Source of the DNA: Chryseobacterium formosum
Lineage (GTDB): Bacteria; Bacteroidota; Bacteroidia; Flavobacteriales; Weeksellaceae
NCBI RefSeq assembly: GCF_026460885.1
Contig: NZ_JAOVZW010000009.1
Span: 1 to 56,367, forward strand
Length of the DNA: 56,367 nt
Direction: 5' to 3'
Shown: positions 52,029 through 56,367 of the stretch, piece by piece
Numbering within the stretch: the stretch's first letter is position 1
Layout: every line of letters starts with the position of its first letter
The notes under the pieces: generated by a model
What the model saw: the letters and a program-made list of their open reading frames with translations, nothing else
Told to the model about the DNA's origin: nothing
Databases searched by the model: none
Position numbers and translations under genes: made by a program

Positions 52029-52802
52029 ATGTTGGATTTACGAACGGTAACGGTCATGCGCTATATTTTGCCACTTCGCGAAGGAGGTTCTCTCCCGGCT
52101 TTGGCAGAGGCGGATGACGATTTTAAATATGTTTTGAAATTTCGCGGTGCAGGTCACGGTGTAAAAATGTTGATTTCCGAATTGTTGGGTGGAAAAATCA
52201 CAGAGGCTTTAGGTTTACCAATTCCAGAGCTGGTTTTTGCAAATTTGGATGTAGATTTTGGGAGAACTGAAGCTGATGAAGAAATTCAGGATTTACTGAA
52301 GAATTCTGAAGGTTTAAATTTGGGACTTCATTATCTTTCAGAATCAATTGCATTTGATTCCAGCGTGAAAGTTGATTCACTTTTAGCATCAAAAATTGTT
52401 TGGTTGGACGCTTTTATCACTAACATCGACCGTACTTTCAAGAATACCAATCTCTTAATGTGGCATAAAGAATTGTGGGTGATTGACAATGGAGCATCAT
52501 TTTATTTCCATCATTCATGGCAGAATTTTGATACAGCAGCAAAAACTCCGTTTAAGTATGTGAAAGACCATGTATTGCTTCCGCAAGCAACAAAATTGGA
52601 TGAAGCTGATCAGTTTGCGCATGAGGTTTTAAATGAAAATCTTTTCAGAGAAATTGTGAATTTAATTCCACAGGATTGGTTGCATTGGAACGATGCTGAA
52701 GAAAATCCGGATGAAATTCGTGAAGTTTATTTTAATTTCCTGAAAACGCGATTAGAAAATTCTCAAATCTTTGTAAACGAAGCCAAAAATGCAAGAGGAT
52801 AA
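52029..52802 (+). CDS. HipA-like kinase-domain protein
   Basis: A 257-residue compact relative of HipA kinases. A nucleotide-binding Lys37 lies in YVLKFRGAG, the catalytic loop reads DAFITNIDRTFKNTNLL with Asp134 and Asn139/Asn141, and the metal-binding Asp153 is in WVIDNGASF. The HipA N-subdomain and DNA-binding partner HipB are absent. The downstream DUF3037 gene overlaps by 14 bp. The -7 box 4 nt before the ATG predicts a leaderless mRNA. It may phosphorylate a protein or tRNA synthetase, by analogy with HipA; this is inference. Confidence 0.8.
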   Translation: MLDLRTVTVMRYILPLREGGSLPALAEADDDFKYVLKFRGAGHGVKMLISELLGGKITEALGLPIPELVFANLDVDFGRTEADEEIQDLLKNSEGLNLGLHYLSESIAFDSSVKVDSLLASKIVWLDAFITNIDRTFKNTNLLMWHKELWVIDNGASFYFHHSWQNFDTAAKTPFKYVKDHVLLPQATKLDEADQFAHEVLNENLFREIVNLIPQDWLHWNDAEENPDEIREVYFNFLKTRLENSQIFVNEAKNARG

Positions 52803-53172
52803 AATATACGAATATGCCGTAATACGCTTGGTACCAAAGGTTGAGAGAGAAGAATTTTTCAATATCGGCTTGGTGATGTTTTCGAAAAGAGAAAAATTTA
52901 TTAAAGTTGAATTTTATCTTTGTCCGGATAAATTTAAGCTGATGCACAGCAAATTGGATTACGAAGATGTCATTAAAAATCTTGAAAGTTTTAAAAATAT
53001 CGCAGAAGGAAAAAAAGAAGGTGGCCCGATTGCTCAACTTGAAATCCCAGACAGATTCCGTTGGTTGACGGCGGTGAGAAGTGCTGTTGTACAAACTTCA
53101 AGACCTCATCCGGGGAAATCTAAAAATCTGGAGCTGACTTTTGGTAAACTTTTTGAAGAATTGGTAAAGTAG
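52789..53172 (+). CDS. DUF3037 protein
   Basis: 127 residues. The pattern IYEYAVIRLVPKVEREEFFN, then IGLVMFSKREKF and ERPD-like context IPDRFRWLTAVRSAVVQTSR, matches DUF3037, a small family of unknown function often encoded next to HipA-like kinase genes. It starts inside the kinase gene (14-bp overlap), so the two are translationally coupled. It could be the partner, substrate or antitoxin of the kinase. Confidence 0.8.
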   Translation: MQEDKIYEYAVIRLVPKVEREEFFNIGLVMFSKREKFIKVEFYLCPDKFKLMHSKLDYEDVIKNLESFKNIAEGKKEGGPIAQLEIPDRFRWLTAVRSAVVQTSRPHPGKSKNLELTFGKLFEELVK

Positions 53173-53190
53173 CAAACCAAACAATATTTT

Positions 53191-54195
53191 ATGAGATTAT
53201 TAAACTCAAATACAACGAATGATAGGTTTTTAAAGAACCTATTTTTTTTATTCTTATTAACAATTTCCACACTTGGATTTTCACAAAAACAGAAAAGCAC
53301 AATTCTTTTTGAGCATGCAAATGTTTCAGAAAATATTGTTTACAAAACCGAAGAAAGCGGAAAGGAAATCAAACTGGATATTTACCGTCCGAAAAATTCA
53401 GAAGACAAAAAACTTCCCGTTGTGATGTATGTTCATGGCGGAGCTTGGGTGGAAGGTGATAAAGTGATTTTTGCTGATAATTATGTGGAAAGTACCATTT
53501 TAAAACTTTTAGAAAAAAACTATGCAGTCATCAGTATCAATTACCGTCTCGTAAGCGAAACTGTTCACTTTCCGGCTCCGATTCAAGATACAAAAGATGC
53601 GGTGCGATGGGTTCGTAAAAATGCAGAGCAATACAATTTAGATGAAAACAATATCGGAATGTGGGGAGTTTCTGCGGGAGCACATCTTTCGCTTTTGAGT
53701 GCCTATACAGAAGACAAAGATTTTGTGGGTGACACGCAACTTTCGCAATATTCGGCTAAAGTAAATTATGTTGTTGATAATTTCGGGCCGGTTGATATGA
53801 ACAGACTGCTGCATACAAGAGCTCCAAAACCACTTTTGTTGACGGTGGGATTAATTTCAAAAAAAATAATTGATTTAAGAGGAAAACTGATTAAGGGAAT
53901 TACAGGGTTAGATATCAAGGAAAACAAAAAAGAAGTCGTAGAATTCTGTAAAACCATTTCACCGCTAACTTACACTCAAAATACCGTTCCTACTTTAATT
54001 CTTCATGGAAATAAAGATAAAATTGCCCCAATAAGACATTCTAAAAGATTAAACAAAATGCTGAAAAAGCAAAATGCAAATCCTCAATTTATCATCGTTA
54101 AAAAAGGGAATCATGGTTTTTATACTATAGATAAATCTTACCAAAATGAACTGAATAATGAAATGGTAAATTTTATTATTTCTCAAACAAAATAA
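53191..54195 (+). CDS. Secreted alpha/beta hydrolase (esterase)
   Basis: 334 residues with an N-terminal hydrophobic signal ending GFSQ (about residue 32). The fold of the BD-FAE/hormone-sensitive-lipase group is shown by the oxyanion motif HGGAW at 82-86, the nucleophile elbow GVSAG with Ser161, and a C-terminal LILHGNKDKIAPIRHS (Asp) and KKGNHGF (His). It probably hydrolyses short-chain or acetyl esters in the periplasm. It follows DUF3037 by 18 bp but its function seems unrelated. Confidence 0.88.
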   Translation: MRLLNSNTTNDRFLKNLFFLFLLTISTLGFSQKQKSTILFEHANVSENIVYKTEESGKEIKLDIYRPKNSEDKKLPVVMYVHGGAWVEGDKVIFADNYVESTILKLLEKNYAVISINYRLVSETVHFPAPIQDTKDAVRWVRKNAEQYNLDENNIGMWGVSAGAHLSLLSAYTEDKDFVGDTQLSQYSAKVNYVVDNFGPVDMNRLLHTRAPKPLLLTVGLISKKIIDLRGKLIKGITGLDIKENKKEVVEFCKTISPLTYTQNTVPTLILHGNKDKIAPIRHSKRLNKMLKKQNANPQFIIVKKGNHGFYTIDKSYQNELNNEMVNFIISQTK

Positions 54196-54440
54196 ATCTT
54201 ATTGTTTATCACATCAGTTATATATTTATTAAGAATTTATTCAAAAAGAAGCAATAAATATCACATTATTAATCAGATAATTAAGTTTAAAATTATTACT
54301 CAAATTTCATAAATTTGCTAAATTGATATACATATTGAACAATTTTTTATAGAAAATAAGTACCTTGGCCGAATGCTTATATTATTAATAATAAAACAAG
54401 CAAAAACCTTAATTATTTATTCATATAAAACAAAATCAAT

Positions 54441-56282
54441 ATGGAATTTCTAAATGGAATTAATGCATTAACGCTAGTATTCACTTCACTACTGATTTTT
54501 GCGATTGCTTACCGTTTTTACGGAATTTTCCTGGCGAATAAAGTATTGCGCCTGAATGACAAAAATACGACTCCCGCCGTAGAATTTGCCGACGGAAAAG
54601 ATTATGTTGCTACCAACAAAAATGTACTTTTCGGGCATCATTTTGCTGCAATTGCTGCAGCCGGACCATTAGTAGGACCTGTTCTTGCTGCACAATTCGG
54701 TTATCTTCCCGGTGCAATCTGGATTTTGATTGGCTGCGTTTTAGGAGGCGGAGTTCACGATATGGTCGTACTTTTCGCATCCGTGAGACACAAAGGACAA
54801 AGCTTGGCAACCATAGCTTCTAAAGAAATCGGAAAAACTACCGGGACAGTCGCTGGTTTTGCTATTTTATTTATTTTAATTTTAACACTTGCCGGACTTT
54901 CATTAGCGTGTATTAATGCAATGCATGAAGCTTCTTGGTCACTATTTACAGTTGTAATCACAATGCCGATTGCAATTATTATGGGACTGATTATGCGTTA
55001 CAGAAAAAATTCGGTAACGTTTGCCAGTATTTTGGGAGGAGTTCTTTTAATTGCAGGAATTATCGGTGGACATAATTTGATGCAAAACGAAACGATGAAT
55101 AATATGTTCACTTGGGATATCACAACTATATCAATCGCAATTCCTTTGTATGGATTTTTGGCTTCTGTATTGCCAGTTTGGTTACTTTTGGTTCCGAGAG
55201 ATTATCTTTCAACGTATTTAAAAATTGGAACGATTATTATGTTAGCGATTGGGGTGATTGTGATTCACCCAACCATTCAAATGCCTGCTTTGTCAGAATT
55301 TGTCAATGGTGGTGGTCCTGTAATTGGAGGTCCGGTTTTACCATTTATCTTTATTGTAATTGCTTGTGGGGCGATTTCAGGTTTCCATGCAGTAATTGCA
55401 ACCGGAACTACTCCAAAAATGCTGAACAGAGAAAAAGAAATTCTTTTCGTAGGTTACGGAGCGATGCTTGTGGAAGGTTTTGTAGCTTTAATGGCACTTA
55501 TCGCAGCTTGTACTTTGATGCCCGGAGATTATTTTGCGATTAATACTCCAAAAGATACGTACGATGCTTTCTTGGCAACACATCCTGGTTTACATGGTGT
55601 TGATATTGATTATTTCTCAGAAAGAATAGGGATTGATTTACACGGAAGAACGGGAGGTGCAGTTTCTCTTGCAGTGGGAATGGCGCACATTTTCAATAAA
55701 ATCCCATACATGGATCAGTTGATGGCCTATTGGTACAACTTTGCAATTATGTTCGAAGCGGTATTTATTTTGACAGCAATCGATGCAGGAACGAGAGTTG
55801 GAAGATTCTTTTTACAGGAAATGTTGGGTTCTGTTATTCCAAAATTTAATGATAAAAACTGGACACCGGGAATAATCATCAGCAGTTTACTCTTCACATT
55901 TGCTTGGGGATATTTGGTTTTCACAGGAAATGTGAGCAGCATTTGGCCACTTTTCGGAATCAGTAATCAGTTACTCGCAGCTTGTGGATTGATTGTCTGT
56001 ACGACAATGCTCATCCGATTAAATCGTGGAAAGTATGCACTTTGCTCGGCAATTCCGGGAGTTTTTATGGCCATCATTACTTTTTGGGCAGGTTATATTC
56101 AGGTGATGGATATTTATATTCCAAAACAGCAATATTTACTGGCAACTTTGGCTGTTGTAGCGATGGTTTTAATGCTTGTGGTTTTCGCTGGAGCATTCAG
56201 AAAATGGTATCAATTGTTACAAGTGAAAACTTCACACACCGATTTCTATGGTGAAAATGTGAAAGAATTAGTGGAAAGGTAA
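54441..56282 (+). CDS. cstA: Carbon starvation protein CstA (peptide/pyruvate transporter)
   Basis: A 613-residue inner-membrane protein with about 16-18 helices. Family marks are FGHHFAAIAAAGPLVGPVLA near residue 65, the GGGVHDMVVLFASVRHKGQS stretch and RDYLSTYLKIGTI in the centre. CstA proteins import peptides or pyruvate under carbon limitation. The C-terminal part is full length. A 245-bp AT-rich upstream gap holds no recognisable regulator site. A terminator follows. Confidence 0.95.
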   Translation: MEFLNGINALTLVFTSLLIFAIAYRFYGIFLANKVLRLNDKNTTPAVEFADGKDYVATNKNVLFGHHFAAIAAAGPLVGPVLAAQFGYLPGAIWILIGCVLGGGVHDMVVLFASVRHKGQSLATIASKEIGKTTGTVAGFAILFILILTLAGLSLACINAMHEASWSLFTVVITMPIAIIMGLIMRYRKNSVTFASILGGVLLIAGIIGGHNLMQNETMNNMFTWDITTISIAIPLYGFLASVLPVWLLLVPRDYLSTYLKIGTIIMLAIGVIVIHPTIQMPALSEFVNGGGPVIGGPVLPFIFIVIACGAISGFHAVIATGTTPKMLNREKEILFVGYGAMLVEGFVALMALIAACTLMPGDYFAINTPKDTYDAFLATHPGLHGVDIDYFSERIGIDLHGRTGGAVSLAVGMAHIFNKIPYMDQLMAYWYNFAIMFEAVFILTAIDAGTRVGRFFLQEMLGSVIPKFNDKNWTPGIIISSLLFTFAWGYLVFTGNVSSIWPLFGISNQLLAACGLIVCTTMLIRLNRGKYALCSAIPGVFMAIITFWAGYIQVMDIYIPKQQYLLATLAVVAMVLMLVVFAGAFRKWYQLLQVKTSHTDFYGENVKELVER

Positions 56283-56306
56283 ATTTCAACTAAATTATAT
56301 GATTGA

Positions 56307-56336
56307 GAGGTACAGTATTTTGCTGTGCCTCTTTAT
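56307..56336 (+). terminator. Terminator of cstA
   Basis: AGAGGTACAG pairs with CTGTGCCTCT (one G-T wobble) around TATTTTG, followed by TTATTTTTT. Confidence 0.85.
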
Positions 56337-56349
56337 TTTTTGAAGTTTC

Positions 56350-56361
56350 GGGGGGGGGGGG
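56350..56361. other. G homopolymer at contig end
   Basis: Twelve G in a row six bases from the end of an AT-rich contig. This is more likely a sequencing or assembly artefact than biology. Confidence 0.6.
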
Positions 56362-56367
56362 TTGGGC

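Noticed and set aside
55112..55543. 143-codon frame inside cstA
   Set aside because: Out-of-frame shadow of a strongly conserved transporter; Trp/Cys-rich nonsense composition.
56350..56361. G-quadruplex-like run
   Set aside because: It sits at the contig end in AT-rich DNA and is most likely a sequencing artefact.
1..56367. Insertion sequences, prophage or integrase genes
   Set aside because: No transposase, integrase or phage structural gene was recognised; VgrG and Hcp belong to T6SS rather than a prophage tail.

Overview
The window looks like a chromosomal contig of a flavobacterium in the Weeksellaceae, most likely Chryseobacterium or a close relative. Supporting signs are low GC, a type IX secretion/gliding locus (gldJ, porU, porV), Bacteroidetes promoters with a TAnnTTTG -7 box, short leaders with few Shine-Dalgarno sites, and many secreted proteins whose signal peptides end in ..AQ or ..SQ. 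The genus is an inference; no marker phylogeny was possible.

Layout. 1-0.5 kb: two tRNAs (Arg-TCT, Pro-TGG) with a decayed tRNA copy between them. 0.8-3.0 kb: secreted proteins of unknown role, the last one frameshifted. 3.0-8.4 kb: a type VI secretion (Bacteroidetes subtype iii) accessory island. It has two near-identical Hcp/TssD genes bracketing vgrG, a metzincin-type metallopeptidase that looks like a toxic effector, and a translationally coupled lipoprotein that looks like its immunity protein. Both hcp genes carry the same double-palindrome element 102 bp upstream of the start codon. 8.5-19.3 kb: small lipoproteins, a thioredoxin-fold protein, fabH, corA, a membrane patatin, a TM2/DUF2971 pair, a 21-bp-period repeat array, small conserved unknowns, tag and a MazG-like gene. 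19.5-22.1 kb: an EamA exporter and a quinone reductase divergent from its likely HxlR regulator. 22.1-27.1 kb: a TetR-controlled tripartite efflux operon (tetR-tolC-emrA-emrB).

27.2-33.8 kb: housekeeping genes (DNA polymerase III delta-prime, an outer-membrane barrel protein, lptC, anmK, SRPBCC, NUDIX, murF). 33.9-40.8 kb: gldJ divergent from porU-porV, the gliding/T9SS genes. 40.9-49.1 kb: FUSC membrane protein, 4'-phosphopantetheinyl transferase, a CFI-box protein, a HugZ-like oxidase, ahcY, a frameshifted lipoprotein and purA. 49.3-56.3 kb: a GIY-YIG/T5orf172 protein, an ABC-F ATPase, a HipA-like kinase/DUF3037 pair, an esterase and cstA. The contig ends in a G homopolymer.

The best candidate for an undescribed system is the T6SS effector-immunity cassette with its shared hcp regulatory element. 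Other structure worth following is a family of short intergenic repeats whose stem bases covary between subtypes, the 21-bp array, and three genes whose -7 box lies only 4 nt before the ATG, implying leaderless mRNAs.
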